The notes under the pieces: model-generated
What the model was told of the DNA's origin: nothing
Seen by the model: only the letters and a program-made list of their open reading frames with translations
Databases searched by the model: none
Shown: positions 7,547 through 16,285 of the stretch, piece after piece
Position numbering within the stretch: position 1 is the stretch's first letter
Layout: each line of letters starts with the position of its first letter
Made by a program: the position numbers and the translations under genes
Source of the DNA: Alkalibacillus aidingensis
Lineage (GTDB): Bacteria; Bacillota; Bacilli; Bacillales; Alkalibacillaceae
Assembly (NCBI RefSeq): GCF_014595945.1
Contig: NZ_JABXWU010000008.1
Span: 41,651 to 105,650, forward strand
Direction of reading: 5' to 3'
Length of the DNA stretch: 64,000 nucleotides

Positions 7547-7891
7547 TTGAAAGTCGTCAATCTGAGTGACAGTTCAGAAATTGTTAATGAGTTATCCGTA
7601 GCAGATACCTTCTGGAAACGATTCAAAGGGCTAATGTTTAAAAGAGGACTTAACTCAGGTTATGGACTACACATTAAACCCTGCCAGTCGGTCCACACGT
7701 TTTTTATGAAATTCAACATTGATGTCATTTACGTAAATGACAAGTTGGAAGTTGTCGGGTTAGACAAGGGATTAACCCCTAACCGAGTAGGTAAGGTCAG
7801 AAAGAATGCACAGTCTGTCATTGAAGTATCAGCAGGTACAGTTGAGCAGACAGGAATTCAGATCGGAAATCAATTATTAATTAAAAACTAG
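7547..7891 (+). CDS. DUF192 family protein, first gene of the Tad pilus operon
   Basis: A 114-residue protein of the DUF192 family: DTFWKRFKGLMFKRGL, then the signature LHIKPCQSVHTFFMKFNIDV and a C-terminal VIEVSAGTVEQTGIQIGNQL. The biochemical role of the family is not established. It starts at TTG 7547 with AAGAGGTG six bases upstream, just after the riboswitch terminator, and ends 13 nt before the first pilin gene, so it belongs to the pilus operon. There is no signal peptide, so a cytoplasmic location is likely. A role in pilus assembly is inferred from position only. Confidence 0.85.
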   Translation: MKVVNLSDSSEIVNELSVADTFWKRFKGLMFKRGLNSGYGLHIKPCQSVHTFFMKFNIDVIYVNDKLEVVGLDKGLTPNRVGKVRKNAQSVIEVSAGTVEQTGIQIGNQLLIKN

Positions 7892-7904
7892 GAGAGTGAA
7901 GAAG

Positions 7905-8099
7905 ATGATGAACTTTTTAAAAGGATTTTTCCAAGAAGAAGAAGGCCAAGGAATGGCAGAGTATGCGTTAGTGTTAGGTGTTATTGCAGTAGGAGTTGTA
8001 GGAGTGTTAGCACTGTTTGGAGAGCAAATTATAGATGCTTTTTACGATGTCATTGATAACTTTAATGATAGAGAACCAGCTGAGGAACGTACAACTTAA
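7905..8099 (+). CDS. flp: Flp-type (type IVb) pilin, copy 1
   Basis: A 64-residue prepilin. A short basic leader (MMNFLKGFFQEEEG) precedes the processing site. Cutting after the EEEG glycine gives a mature start QGMAEYALV, which puts Glu at +5 and Tyr at +6 as in Flp pilins. A single hydrophobic helix (LGVIAVGVVGVLALFG) follows, then a polar tail rich in acidic residues. The pilin is the structural subunit of the Tad pilus and is cut by the prepilin peptidase encoded downstream. ATG 7905 is chosen over GTG 7896 because AGGAGA sits nine bases before it and abuts the GTG. From the GFFQ motif onward it is identical in protein sequence to the next gene. Confidence 0.93.
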   Translation: MMNFLKGFFQEEEGQGMAEYALVLGVIAVGVVGVLALFGEQIIDAFYDVIDNFNDREPAEERTT

Positions 8100-8162
8100 C
8101 ACCCTGAACCATAGAAGTAATAGGAAAACAATAATATTTTATTTAATAGGAGAGTGAAACAA

Positions 8163-8357
8163 GTGAAAAAGATTTTAAAAGGATTTTTTCAAGAAGAAGA
8201 AGGTCAAGGAATGGCAGAGTACGCGTTAGTATTAGGTGTTATTGCGGTAGGAGTAGTAGGAGTGTTAGCGCTATTTGGAGAACAAATAATAGATGCCTTT
8301 TACGATGTAATTGACAACTTTAATGATAGAGAGCCAGCAGAAGAGCGAACAACTTAA
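8163..8357 (+). CDS. flp: Flp-type (type IVb) pilin, copy 2
   Basis: A 64-residue prepilin with leader MKKILKGFFQEEEG and the same mature sequence QGMAEYALV... as copy 1. I count 18 codon differences between the two genes from the GFFQ motif to the stop, and all are silent. GTG 8163 has AGGAGA nine bases upstream, the same spacing as copy 1, and is preferred to GTG 8154. The copies therefore share their leader signals as well as their product. The duplication is old enough for heavy silent divergence, yet the pilin is held constant, as expected if both subunits enter one filament. Why two copies are kept is unknown; dosage is the simplest guess. Confidence 0.93.
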   Translation: MKKILKGFFQEEEGQGMAEYALVLGVIAVGVVGVLALFGEQIIDAFYDVIDNFNDREPAEERTT

Positions 8358-8410
8358 ATTTAGAACAACCTCTCCCCAATTAATATAAATTTGAAAGGAG
8401 ACAGGGCTAA

Positions 8411-8923
8411 ATGATCATGAATTTGTTATTATTCGTTGTTTTAACTATTTGCTTAATTACTGATATTAGAAGGCGCAAAATTTATAATAAAGTACTTTTT
8501 CCTGCGCTCGTTCTTGCTCTGCTCCTTAATTCCTTTTTATATGGGTTAGGAGGCTTACAAGATGCGATTCTAGGATGTTTATTAGGTTTCTTCATCCTTT
8601 TGATTCCGTATCTGATGGGTGGAATGGGTGCAGGTGATGTTAAATTACTTGCTGTCATTGGTGCGATTCAAGGCCCAATGTTTGTGTTTGCTACAGCAGT
8701 TTATATGGCGATTCTTGGAGGTCTGATCGGTTTACTGTTAATCGTATTAAGAAAAGGATTTATTCAGCGAACGCGGTCTTTTTTCAGTACTATTTTAAAC
8801 ATGAGATATGGAATGAAAGCACCTTTAATCGATAAAAGTTCCCTACAAAGAACTTTTCCGTATGGTGTTGCGATTGTCGGTGGAGCTGTTGCCTCATTCG
8901 CTTTTAGTGGAGTGGTGATGTAA
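8411..8923 (+). CDS. tadV: Prepilin peptidase (TadV/CpaA, A24 family)
   Basis: A 170-residue integral membrane aspartic protease. The two catalytic aspartates are visible: one in ICLITDIRRRKIYN after the first helix, the other in the GxGD motif of GGMGAGDVKLLAV. There are about five to six membrane segments and no N-terminal methylase domain, as usual for the short TadV/CpaA type. It cleaves the Flp prepilins after glycine and probably the TadE-type pseudopilin. GGAG lies ten bases before ATG 8411. It directly follows the pilin genes and ends where tadE begins, with no gap. Confidence 0.93.
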   Translation: MIMNLLLFVVLTICLITDIRRRKIYNKVLFPALVLALLLNSFLYGLGGLQDAILGCLLGFFILLIPYLMGGMGAGDVKLLAVIGAIQGPMFVFATAVYMAILGGLIGLLLIVLRKGFIQRTRSFFSTILNMRYGMKAPLIDKSSLQRTFPYGVAIVGGAVASFAFSGVVM

Positions 8924-9316
8924 ATGAAACTTTTCCGAAAAGATCAAAAGGGGCAATCATTAGTCGAATTTGCGTTAATCATTCCGTTATTAATGATTAT
9001 GTTAGTTGGTGTGTTTGATGTAGGCCGTATGCTTTATACGTATACAGGCATGCATTTTACCGCGCAAGAAACGGTAAGACTTGGTGGGTTTGGTTACCCA
9101 GATGATGAGATTATTTCATTTGCAAAGGATAATTTTAGAACAGGTGATGGTGAACTTCTAGAAGTGAATGTTTCACCTGATTCAGGAGAACGTAAACCAG
9201 GCGAGTATGTCACAGTAACATTGGATTACTCGATTACACCATTTACTCCTTTTGCTAAATATGTTTTCTCCGATTCGATTCAGATGTCAGCTGATTCGAC
9301 GATTCGGATTGAATGA
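8924..9316 (+). CDS. tadE: TadE-type pseudopilin
   Basis: A 130-residue protein with the TadE-like signature near its N-terminus: RKDQKGQSLVEFALIIPLLM, i.e. a basic leader, a Gly before the processing site, and Glu at about +5 of the hydrophobic helix. A single N-terminal membrane helix is followed by an extracytoplasmic domain of about 80 residues. In Tad systems TadE is processed by the prepilin peptidase and assists pilus biogenesis. The ATG starts immediately after the tadV stop, so translation may be coupled. Confidence 0.9.
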   Translation: MKLFRKDQKGQSLVEFALIIPLLMIMLVGVFDVGRMLYTYTGMHFTAQETVRLGGFGYPDDEIISFAKDNFRTGDGELLEVNVSPDSGERKPGEYVTVTLDYSITPFTPFAKYVFSDSIQMSADSTIRIE

Positions 9317-9330
9317 GAGGAGAAATAAGG

Positions 9331-10233
9331 ATGTTTTTTAAACGGTTCTTTAAACGTGAACGTGGGCAGACAGTGGTTCTAGCTGCAATATCTCTTACAG
9401 GGATGCTAGCCATGTTAGGCCTGGTGATCGATGGTGGAATGTATTATGTAGAGCGTACGCATTTACAAAAAGCGGCTAATGCGGCTGCTTTATCGGGTGC
9501 ACAAGAATTAACAACCGAAGATGAACGAATAGTAAGAGGAATTGTTGATGATACTTTAACTCATCATGACGAGTTAGATGCTTTGTCTGGAGTAATCATT
9601 TTATTAGATGAACGTGTAACCGTAGAACTTGAAAGACAGTTCACAACAACATTTATGAGTCTGTTTGGAATAGATTCATTTGATGTGAATGTACAGGCAA
9701 CTGCCCGTTTAGGGACGATGGGTCGAGCGATTGGTGCCGCACCCCTTGGAATTGAAGAATCAATTGAGATCGTTCCGGGTGAAGAGTATGTTTTAAAGGT
9801 TGATGAAGGTGAAGTTGATATTGGTAACTTTGGTGTTTTGGCGCTAGAGGGGCCAGGAGCTAGGACTTATAAAGAAAACCTATTAGAGGGTTTTCAAGAG
9901 GAGCTATCTGTCGGAGATGTTGTTAACACACAAACTGGTAATATTGCTGGTCCAACAAAGGAAGCGACGGATATTTTAATTAATAGTTGTGACAATATGT
10001 ATGAGAGGGATTGTAAACGGGTCTTATTGGTCCCTGTTTATCAACCTTATAGTCATGATAATAATCAACTTAAACAAGTGAAAATTACAGGCTTTGCGTA
10101 CTTTTATATCACAGAGCCGATGAATGATAAAGATAAAACCGTAAAAGGTGTATTTATAGAAAGGGCTGGTTCTGGCTTTGAGTTAGAAGAAGCAGTCGAC
10201 CGAGGTGCATTTACAGTTAGACTTTCAGAGTAG
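9331..10233 (+). CDS. tadG: TadG-like Tad pilus assembly protein
   Basis: A 300-residue protein opening MFFKRFFKRERGQTVVLAAI, a Tad-type N-terminal segment with RGQ before a hydrophobic helix (LAAISLTGMLAMLGLVIDGG). The following YYVERTHLQKAANAAALSGA is the conserved TadG/TadE-like region. The rest is an acidic extracellular domain with two cysteines (SCDNMYERDC) close together, possibly a disulfide. TadG-like proteins are minor pilus or envelope-anchored assembly components. AGAGGAG lies eight bases before ATG 9331, preferred to the overlapping ATG at 9313. The C-terminal half shows no domain I recognise. Confidence 0.8.
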   Translation: MFFKRFFKRERGQTVVLAAISLTGMLAMLGLVIDGGMYYVERTHLQKAANAAALSGAQELTTEDERIVRGIVDDTLTHHDELDALSGVIILLDERVTVELERQFTTTFMSLFGIDSFDVNVQATARLGTMGRAIGAAPLGIEESIEIVPGEEYVLKVDEGEVDIGNFGVLALEGPGARTYKENLLEGFQEELSVGDVVNTQTGNIAGPTKEATDILINSCDNMYERDCKRVLLVPVYQPYSHDNNQLKQVKITGFAYFYITEPMNDKDKTVKGVFIERAGSGFELEEAVDRGAFTVRLSE

Positions 10234-10241
10234 GTGAGGAT

Positions 10242-10904
10242 ATGCAATCAAGAATGTTATTTTTAGTAGCGATCTTAATGGGTATCATTACGACCGCTAT
10301 CTTTTTTTATACGATACAACAAAATCAAACAGTTGAAGAGGAAGAAGTTGTCGAAATGGTTGAGGTCGTTCAAGCTGTCCGTTCGATTAACGAGAATCAA
10401 ATCGTGACGAATGAAGACGTTAAGACCGTTTCCATTCCTCAAGAACAAGCCCACGGATCTGCCGTTCGTTCGGTAGATGATGTAGTAGGCAATTTTGCGA
10501 CGACTGACATTGCAGAAGGTGAAGTTCTTCTAGAGCACCGGTTAAGATCAGATGCTGATGAGAGTCAGTTAGTTTCGCGTAAAGTTCAAGAGGGATACCG
10601 TGGTGTAGCCATTGGTGTTGACACAGTACGTTCTGTTTCAAACTTAATTGATCCTGAAGATTACGTGGATGTGATTGTCACATATGAGGAAGAGGACGAG
10701 GAAGTTTCAGAACTATTATTTGAAGGGGTTCGTGTACTAGCTGTGGGCCGAAAACTAGTCGAAAATTCAGCTGGAGAACAGTTTATGGAATATAGCTCGA
10801 TGACTTTAGAATTAGTGCCGAATGACGTGGTTGAATTAGTGAATGCTAATGAAAAAGGTACGATCCATTTTGCTGTTCATTCTCGAATTACATCGGGTGA
10901 ATAG
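10242..10904 (+). CDS. cpaB: CpaB/RcpC-type SAF domain pilus assembly protein
   Basis: A 220-residue protein with one N-terminal membrane helix (MLFLVAILMGIITTAIFFYT), an acidic linker, and a SAF domain (AVRSINENQIVTNEDVKTV, VGNFATTDIAEGEVLLEHRL). The CpaB/RcpC region follows (GYRGVAIGVDTVRSVSNLI then PEDYVDVIVTYEEED). In Gram-negative Tad systems this protein works with the secretin; here no secretin gene exists, as expected for a monoderm cell, so it presumably acts at the cell wall side of the membrane. It lies 8 nt after tadG and 41 nt before the ATPase tadZ. Confidence 0.88.
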   Translation: MQSRMLFLVAILMGIITTAIFFYTIQQNQTVEEEEVVEMVEVVQAVRSINENQIVTNEDVKTVSIPQEQAHGSAVRSVDDVVGNFATTDIAEGEVLLEHRLRSDADESQLVSRKVQEGYRGVAIGVDTVRSVSNLIDPEDYVDVIVTYEEEDEEVSELLFEGVRVLAVGRKLVENSAGEQFMEYSSMTLELVPNDVVELVNANEKGTIHFAVHSRITSGE

Positions 10905-10945
10905 TCATCGTGAGGATTTGTTTGTTGGATTAGGGGGCAAAAGTC

Positions 10946-11761
10946 ATGTCACAAGAAGAAGCTAAGTCAACGGCTACTAAAGGAAAAGTGATTACAGTTA
11001 CTAGTGCTAAAGGTGGCGTAGGTAAAACTTTAATGACGGTTAATTTAGCCGTTGCACTAAATAAAAAGAATGTAGATGTTGTAGTGATTGATGCCGACTT
11101 TCAATTTGGAGATATTGGTCTAGCTCTTGACTTGAAATCCTCATTAACTATTAAGGAACTATCTGAGGAAGTTGAGCAATTAGACACTTACAATGTGACG
11201 AATTATTTAGTTAAGCATAGTACAGGAGTCGATGTGTTATTAGCACCTGAACGCCCCGAATATTCAGAGCTAATCACCATCGATGTGATGAAGAAGTTAA
11301 TTGAATTGTTAAGAGAACATTATGATTATATTGTCATTGATGCAGGTCGTGGCATGAGCGATTTAATGGTCGATCTGTTCGATTTATCTGAACAAGTCTT
11401 AGCAATTACCACTTTAGAGGTGGCTTCGTTAAAAAGTACTAAACAGCTTATAGAAACGGTTAACCAGTTAGGATTGGGTAATAAGGTGCAATTGATTGTC
11501 AATCGCCACAATATGGAAAGCTTAATTAAAGCTGAGGAAGTACCCGCGATGTTAAAGGTTGATTCAGTTTATTATACACCCAATAACTTTAAGGTCGCTG
11601 CTCAATCACTAAATCTCGGTGTACCTGTTGCAGTGAGTCATGCGAAGTCTGATTTAGCGAAGAGTATATTTAAACTTGCGCATCAATTAACGGTGAATAA
11701 TCTATTACCAGCTACGACAAAGAAGAAGGGGTCATTAATTGGAAAGGTGTTTTCCAAATAA
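10946..11761 (+). CDS. tadZ: TadZ/CpaE-type ParA-like ATPase
   Basis: A 271-residue ParA/MinD-superfamily ATPase. The deviant Walker A is VTSAKGGVGKTLMTVN near residue 20, the switch region VVVIDADFQFGDIGLAL follows, and Walker B-like YIVIDAGRGMSDLM appears near residue 133. TadZ/CpaE proteins localise the Tad apparatus, often at a pole. The usual N-terminal receiver-like domain is absent, so this is the short form. AGGGGG precedes the ATG. It lies between cpaB and tadA, the usual order. Confidence 0.88.
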   Translation: MSQEEAKSTATKGKVITVTSAKGGVGKTLMTVNLAVALNKKNVDVVVIDADFQFGDIGLALDLKSSLTIKELSEEVEQLDTYNVTNYLVKHSTGVDVLLAPERPEYSELITIDVMKKLIELLREHYDYIVIDAGRGMSDLMVDLFDLSEQVLAITTLEVASLKSTKQLIETVNQLGLGNKVQLIVNRHNMESLIKAEEVPAMLKVDSVYYTPNNFKVAAQSLNLGVPVAVSHAKSDLAKSIFKLAHQLTVNNLLPATTKKKGSLIGKVFSK

Positions 11762-11782
11762 AAAATTCGGAGGTGTGATTGA

Positions 11783-13228
11783 ATGAGTTTACTTGAAAGA
11801 TTACAACAAAAACAAATAAACGGTCAAAACGATCAGCAGGAAAGTCAACTTGTTCAAGAAGTCCAAACCACTCCTCCGGGTCAAGTGGTTGCACAAATTG
11901 AACAAAAAGAAGAAAAAGCAACACCGAAAAAGAAGTCAGTTCCACACAAGGTTAAACCGATATTAGATGAAAAACATATCGCGTTTAAAAATTACGTGCA
12001 TAAAGAAATTTTAAAAGATGCAAAAGGCAACGAAGAATTTGATGAGATTGTTTCTAAGGTAGAAGAGATTACTAAAGAGGCGATTCAAGAAAATGATTCA
12101 TTTCGCAATGTTGATCGTAAAAAGGTTATTGATGAACTGATTAATGACTTAACTGGGTTTGGTCCTATTAACCCACTTCTTCAGGATGAATCTGTATCTG
12201 AGGTGATGGTCAATGGACCTGATCAAGTATATTGTGAGCGTGATGGGAAGCTAGTTTTAACTGATATTCAGTTTCGCGATGATGAACATGTTCTACATGT
12301 TATTGAAAAGATTGTTGCGCCAATTGGAAGAAGAATTGATGAGAGTAGTCCGATGGTAGATGCTAGATTACCAGACGGCTCACGTGTTAACGCGATTATT
12401 CCTCCATTAGCTTTAAATGGGCCGACCATTACCATTCGTAAATTTGCGGCTGATCCATTTACAATTGATGATTTAGTCAATTTCGGGACGTTAACGAATG
12501 AGATGGCTACATTTTTAGATGCTTGTGTTAAAGCGAGGTTGAATATGTTTGTTAGTGGGGGTACAGGTTCTGGTAAGACGACAACTTTAAACGTGTTATC
12601 GAGCTTTATTCCAAACGATGAACGTATTGTAACGATTGAGGATGCTGCCGAGTTGCAACTAGGGCAAGATCACGTTGTGTCATTGGAATCTCGTCCACCT
12701 AATATTGAAGGAAAAGGTGCGATTACGATTCGGGACCTTGTACGTAACTCATTACGTATGCGACCAGACCGTGTCGTGATTGGTGAGGTTCGTGGTGCTG
12801 AGGCATTAGACATGCTTCAAGCGATGAATACTGGTCATGATGGTTCTTTAGCTACAGGTCACTCCAACAGCCCAAGAGATATGTTGGCACGTTTAGAGAC
12901 GATGGTATTATTGGCGGGTGTTGAGCTACCGATCAAGGCGATTCGTGACCAAATTTCAGGGGCAATTGATGTCATTATTCAACAAACTAGATTAAAAGAC
13001 GGTACACGGCGGATTGTGAAGATTACAGAAGTTCAAGGTATGGAAGGCGATGTCATTGTTCTTCAAGATATTTTTGAATTTGAACAAATGGGTATTGATG
13101 AGAATGGGAAAATCCAGGGTAGATTAGTACCAACAGGGGTTCGTCCTAAGTTCTTTGAACAGCTAGAACGCTCTGGGATCCACATTCCAAATAATGTGTT
13201 TGTTAAAGAAGAGGAGTGGGGCGTATGA
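11783..13228 (+). CDS. tadA: TadA/CpaF secretion ATPase
   Basis: A 481-residue hexameric secretion ATPase (VirB11/PulE superfamily) that powers Tad pilus assembly. An N-terminal region of about 120 polar residues is followed by [20 protein letters not shown], Walker [18 protein letters not shown], an Asp box around [11 protein letters not shown], Walker [18 protein letters not shown], and the His box [18 protein letters not shown]. It should act at the cytoplasmic face with TadB and TadC. GGAGGTG lies seven bases before the ATG. Its stop overlaps the tadB start as ATGA. Confidence 0.95.
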   Translation: MSLLERLQQKQINGQNDQQESQLVQEVQTTPPGQVVAQIEQKEEKATPKKKSVPHKVKPILDEKHIAFKNYVHKEILKDAKGNEEFDEIVSKVEEITKEAIQENDSFRNVDRKKVIDELINDLTGFGPINPLLQDESVSEVMVNGPDQVYCERDGKLVLTDIQFRDDEHVLHVIEKIVAPIGRRIDESSPMVDARLPDGSRVNAIIPPLALNGPTITIRKFAADPFTIDDLVNFGTLTNEMATFLDACVKARLNMFVSGGTGSGKTTTLNVLSSFIPNDERIVTIEDAAELQLGQDHVVSLESRPPNIEGKGAITIRDLVRNSLRMRPDRVVIGEVRGAEALDMLQAMNTGHDGSLATGHSNSPRDMLARLETMVLLAGVELPIKAIRDQISGAIDVIIQQTRLKDGTRRIVKITEVQGMEGDVIVLQDIFEFEQMGIDENGKIQGRLVPTGVRPKFFEQLERSGIHIPNNVFVKEEEWGV

Positions 13229-14190
13229 TGAACGCTCTATTAATTGTCTTTTTCTTTCTGACGGTGACGTTTATATTCATGGCTTTATTTCAACGTTTGT
13301 TTCGAAAAAATAAGCAAATGAAAAGACGAATCGAAGCGTATCTCTATGATGCTGATGGCGAACCGGTTGAGGACAAACAGCGTAAACTATTAATCGAATT
13401 TCGCATGACGAAAGAGCGCATTCGTAAAAGCTTACAGAAGAAAGAAAAAGGCACTAAGCTTGAGAAAGAGTTGCACCAAGCCGGAATCCCATTAAAACCA
13501 GAAGAATTTATTATGTTTAAATGGATTTCTATGCTGTTGGGTGCTGGTATCATTTATTTAATTTTTAATCATATTTTGTTTGTATTTTTCGGTGCCATTA
13601 TTGGTTGGTCTATTCCAAGGCTGGTTGTTTCATATAAAAAGAAAAAAAGAATTACTCAGTTCAATAATCATTTGGCTGAGATGATCTCTTCAATTGTTAG
13701 TGCATTGAGGGCAGGGTTTAGTTTACCTCAAGCTTTGCAAAATGTACGCAATGAATCTCCTTCTCCTGTTAAGGAGGAACTGGATCAGATTTTGAAAGAA
13801 ATGCAATATGGTACGTCGCTTGAAGAGTCCTTACAAAGATTAAAAGAACGCGTTCCCAGTGATGATTTAGATTTGATGATTCAAGCAATTGTGATTCAAC
13901 GCCAAGTTGGTGGTAACTTGGCTGTTGTCTTGGAAAAAATCGTGCATACCATTCGTGAACGTGTTAAGATCCAAGGACAAATTAGAACATTAACGGCTCA
14001 AGGACGCATGTCAGGAGCTGTGGTAGGGTTACTTCCTGTTATTTTAGCAGGGTTATTATACTTAGTGAATCCTGAGTATATGAGTGTCATGTTTGTTGAG
14101 CCGATTGGCATTATGTTATTAATTATGGCGGGTTTTTCATCGATGATTGGATTTATGTTTATTCGCCGTATTACGTCGATAGAGGTGTAG
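13225..14190 (+). CDS. tadB: TadB-type pilus platform membrane protein
   Basis: A 321-residue GspF-superfamily protein. An N-terminal membrane helix is followed by a cytoplasmic region, two central helices ([20 protein letters not shown]), the T2SSF domain ([40 protein letters not shown]) and two C-terminal helices. With TadC it forms the inner-membrane platform above TadA. The ATG at 13225 overlaps the tadA stop (ATGA) with GAGGAG eight bases upstream, so translation is coupled; an in-frame GTG at 13216 is inside the SD and unlikely. Confidence 0.92.
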   Translation: MMNALLIVFFFLTVTFIFMALFQRLFRKNKQMKRRIEAYLYDADGEPVEDKQRKLLIEFRMTKERIRKSLQKKEKGTKLEKELHQAGIPLKPEEFIMFKWISMLLGAGIIYLIFNHILFVFFGAIIGWSIPRLVVSYKKKKRITQFNNHLAEMISSIVSALRAGFSLPQALQNVRNESPSPVKEELDQILKEMQYGTSLEESLQRLKERVPSDDLDLMIQAIVIQRQVGGNLAVVLEKIVHTIRERVKIQGQIRTLTAQGRMSGAVVGLLPVILAGLLYLVNPEYMSVMFVEPIGIMLLIMAGFSSMIGFMFIRRITSIEV

Positions 14191-14193
14191 CTG

Positions 14194-15120
14194 ATGATTT
14201 TGTTATATGTGTTAACTGTTGGATTGATTATAGCAGGCATCATCCTAAGTCGACGTGAGCGAAAGAAAGTATATGCTAGTCGTCGTGCTTGGGTTGATGG
14301 GAGTCAGACGACTGTAGTTGATGCGACTAATGAAGGTGATGGAGAAGAAGCACCGTCACTATTTCAACGCATTATTCAGCCTAAGCTCAAACAATTTAGA
14401 AAAAGCTTTCGTAAAAATACGTCAAGCACTAAGCAAGAGAAGCTTGAGTTGCAGTTGTTACGTGCAGGTAGTCCATTAGGTATGTCACCTTTCGAATATC
14501 GACTGTTACAGATTATTTTAGTAGTTGCGTTCCCGTTAATGGCAGTGGGTTTGGCTTTTCTGGGTAACGTTTCGTTTGGGAGAGGTTTCTTTTTAGTTAT
14601 ATTATCTGCCGGTTTTGCATTGTATTTACCTTACGCTTATCTAAAGTGGAAAACAGCAACGCGAAATGCTCAGGCAATTAAGGAATTACCTGATTTTATC
14701 GACTTAATGGCCGTTAGTATGGAGGCAGGTTTAGGGTTTGACTCTGCATTAGGGAAAGTTGTGACAAAGCAAAAGGGAATTCTTTCGACTGAATTTCAGC
14801 GTTGTTTAGAAGAGCTGAAATTAGGAAAGACACGTCGCGAAGCCTTGTCTGGTGTGCGAGAACGTTTAATTGCTGATGATATTAAATTATTAATCGGTAG
14901 CGTCATCCAAGCTGAGCAGCTGGGAGTAGGAATGGTACAAATTCTACGCGTACAATCTGAGGAAGTACGCCAAAGAAGAAAGCAACGTGCTGAAGAACAA
15001 GCAATGAAAGCGCCAATTAAAATGATGTTCCCACTGGTTTTGTTTATTTTCCCGACGATCTTTATCATTTTATTAGGGCCAGCTGTTATTCAGATTTTGG
15101 AAGTGTTTAGTAACACTTAA
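14194..15120 (+). CDS. tadC: TadC-type pilus platform membrane protein
   Basis: A 308-residue GspF-superfamily partner of TadB. An N-terminal helix, a charged linker, two helices (ILVVAFPLMAVGLAFLGNV and the next), the T2SSF signature DFIDLMAVSMEAGLGFDSAL with VIQAEQLGVGMVQILRVQSE, and a C-terminal helix ending PTIFIILLGPAVIQI. It starts 3 nt after the tadB stop. It is the last gene of the pilus operon; the next plus-strand sequence is a 52-bp tandem array with no clear terminator before it. Confidence 0.92.
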   Translation: MILLYVLTVGLIIAGIILSRRERKKVYASRRAWVDGSQTTVVDATNEGDGEEAPSLFQRIIQPKLKQFRKSFRKNTSSTKQEKLELQLLRAGSPLGMSPFEYRLLQIILVVAFPLMAVGLAFLGNVSFGRGFFLVILSAGFALYLPYAYLKWKTATRNAQAIKELPDFIDLMAVSMEAGLGFDSALGKVVTKQKGILSTEFQRCLEELKLGKTRREALSGVRERLIADDIKLLIGSVIQAEQLGVGMVQILRVQSEEVRQRRKQRAEEQAMKAPIKMMFPLVLFIFPTIFIILLGPAVIQILEVFSNT

Positions 15121-15239
15121 TCACTGGCCTTTTGGTGGGTTTGAATTCATATTTTGACGGATGGTGTGCAGTGGTTGAGTTGCGATCGGGATCAATGCCG
15201 TTATGATCTATTATGTGGTGTGAAATGTCCGAGAAAAGG
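15121..15239. other. Short unique spacer between tadC and the 52-bp array
   Basis: About 120 bp of unique sequence. I see no gene, hairpin terminator or recognisable RNA here. Confidence 0.5.
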
Positions 15240-15655
15240 GGTCTAATTAACGATAAACCGCCTTGTGAAGTTATTATCGTCAATTAGAAGCGGTCTAATT
15301 AACGATAACCCCCTTTGTGAAGCTATTGCCGTCAATTAGAAGCGGTCTAATTAACGATAACCCCCTTTGTGAAGCTATTACCGTCAATTAGAAGCGGTCT
15401 AATTAACGATAACCCCCTTTGTGAAGCTGTTGCCGTCAATTAGAAGTGGTCTAATTAACGATAAACCGCCTCGTGAAGCTATTACCGTCAATTAGAAGTG
15501 GTCTAATTAACGATAAACCCCTTTGTGAAGCTATTGCCGTCAATTAGAAGTGGTCTAATTAACGATAACCCCCTTTGTGAAGTTATTACCGTCAATTAGA
15601 AGCGGTCTAATTAACGATAAACCGCCTCGTGAAGCGATTACCGTCAATTAGAAAC
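15240..15655. repeat. Tandem array, 8 copies of a 52-bp unit
   Basis: Units begin with GGTCTAATTAACGATAA at 15240, 15292, 15344, 15396, 15448, 15500, 15552 and 15604, an exact 52-bp period. Each has the core GTGAAG and ends CCGTCAATTAGAAG. CGTCAATTAGA at the end of one unit and TCTAATTAACG at the start of the next form an inverted repeat over a 5-nt loop. The mismatches between the outer arms of a unit (CTAATTAACGATAA with TTACCGTCAATTAG) become G-U pairs only in minus-strand RNA. The period is not a multiple of 3 and no frame is open. Function unknown. Confidence 0.95.
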
Positions 15656-15711
15656 GCACCTACTAACCCATAAAGTAATGACCATTATATCAATTTTGTC
15701 TTATACACTAT

Positions 15712-15738
15712 AAAGGAGCTTGTACCCCAAGCTCCTTT
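15712..15738. terminator. Terminator after the ASCH-domain gene
   Basis: Perfect 11-bp stem AAAGGAGCTTG/CAAGCTCCTTT around a 5-nt loop, just past the stop of the minus-strand gene at 15748. It is symmetric, so it may act on both strands, although the T tract is short. Confidence 0.65.
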
Positions 15739-15747
15739 ATTTATGTC

Positions 15748-16218
15748 CTAATCTTTTTGAAAAACGACCTCAAACTCTTCACATACAACAGGCTGATCAT
15801 CTTCAAACGTTTCATTAATGGAGGTCATTTCTTTGGTGAAAAATGCTACGTGTTCACGATGCCAATATTCATAACTTTTATCTCCTTCACCCTCTTTATA
15901 AGCAAAGTCTTCTGGAACTTTATTAAAAGGGATGATATCGACACTAGTTGTGCGTGTAATAATTTCTGGGTGGCCACTCCAATCTGTAATGATGTTATAA
16001 TCATCCTCTTGTGGTAGAGATTCTCCTTCTACTTCATACATACGAAATAGGGAGCAGGTTGCAGTCTTATCACCCGATTTCACCAAATCAAGTAGTTCAC
16101 GAGCCATGTTCTCATCTGCTCCGAATGCCCAGACTTCATATTGAGCATCTTCACGCTCCCTTTTGTTTAGAGTTTGCTCAAATTCTTGCCAAAATTCCTT
16201 CACTAATTGTTCAGACAT
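15748..16218 (-). CDS. ASCH domain-containing protein
   Basis: A 156-residue protein matching the ASCH domain, a PUA-related beta-barrel thought to bind RNA or modified nucleosides; some members hydrolyse N4-acetylcytidine. Visible features are VWAFGADENMARELLDLVKS then GDKTATCSLFRMYEVEGE (the K-x-A-T core), IIITRTTSVDIIPFNKVPE and a C-terminal VCEEFEVVFQKD. The ATG at 16218 has GAGGAGG upstream. It is a single gene, divergent from a small membrane protein gene. The substrate cannot be read from the sequence. Confidence 0.85.
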   Translation of the reverse strand: MSEQLVKEFWQEFEQTLNKREREDAQYEVWAFGADENMARELLDLVKSGDKTATCSLFRMYEVEGESLPQEDDYNIITDWSGHPEIITRTTSVDIIPFNKVPEDFAYKEGEGDKSYEYWHREHVAFFTKEMTSINETFEDDQPVVCEEFEVVFQKD

Positions 16219-16285
16219 TATTAGTACCTCCTCGGTGTGTTCTATGTTACATTTGAAAAATAGTATTTTTATGGGGGGAGAAACG

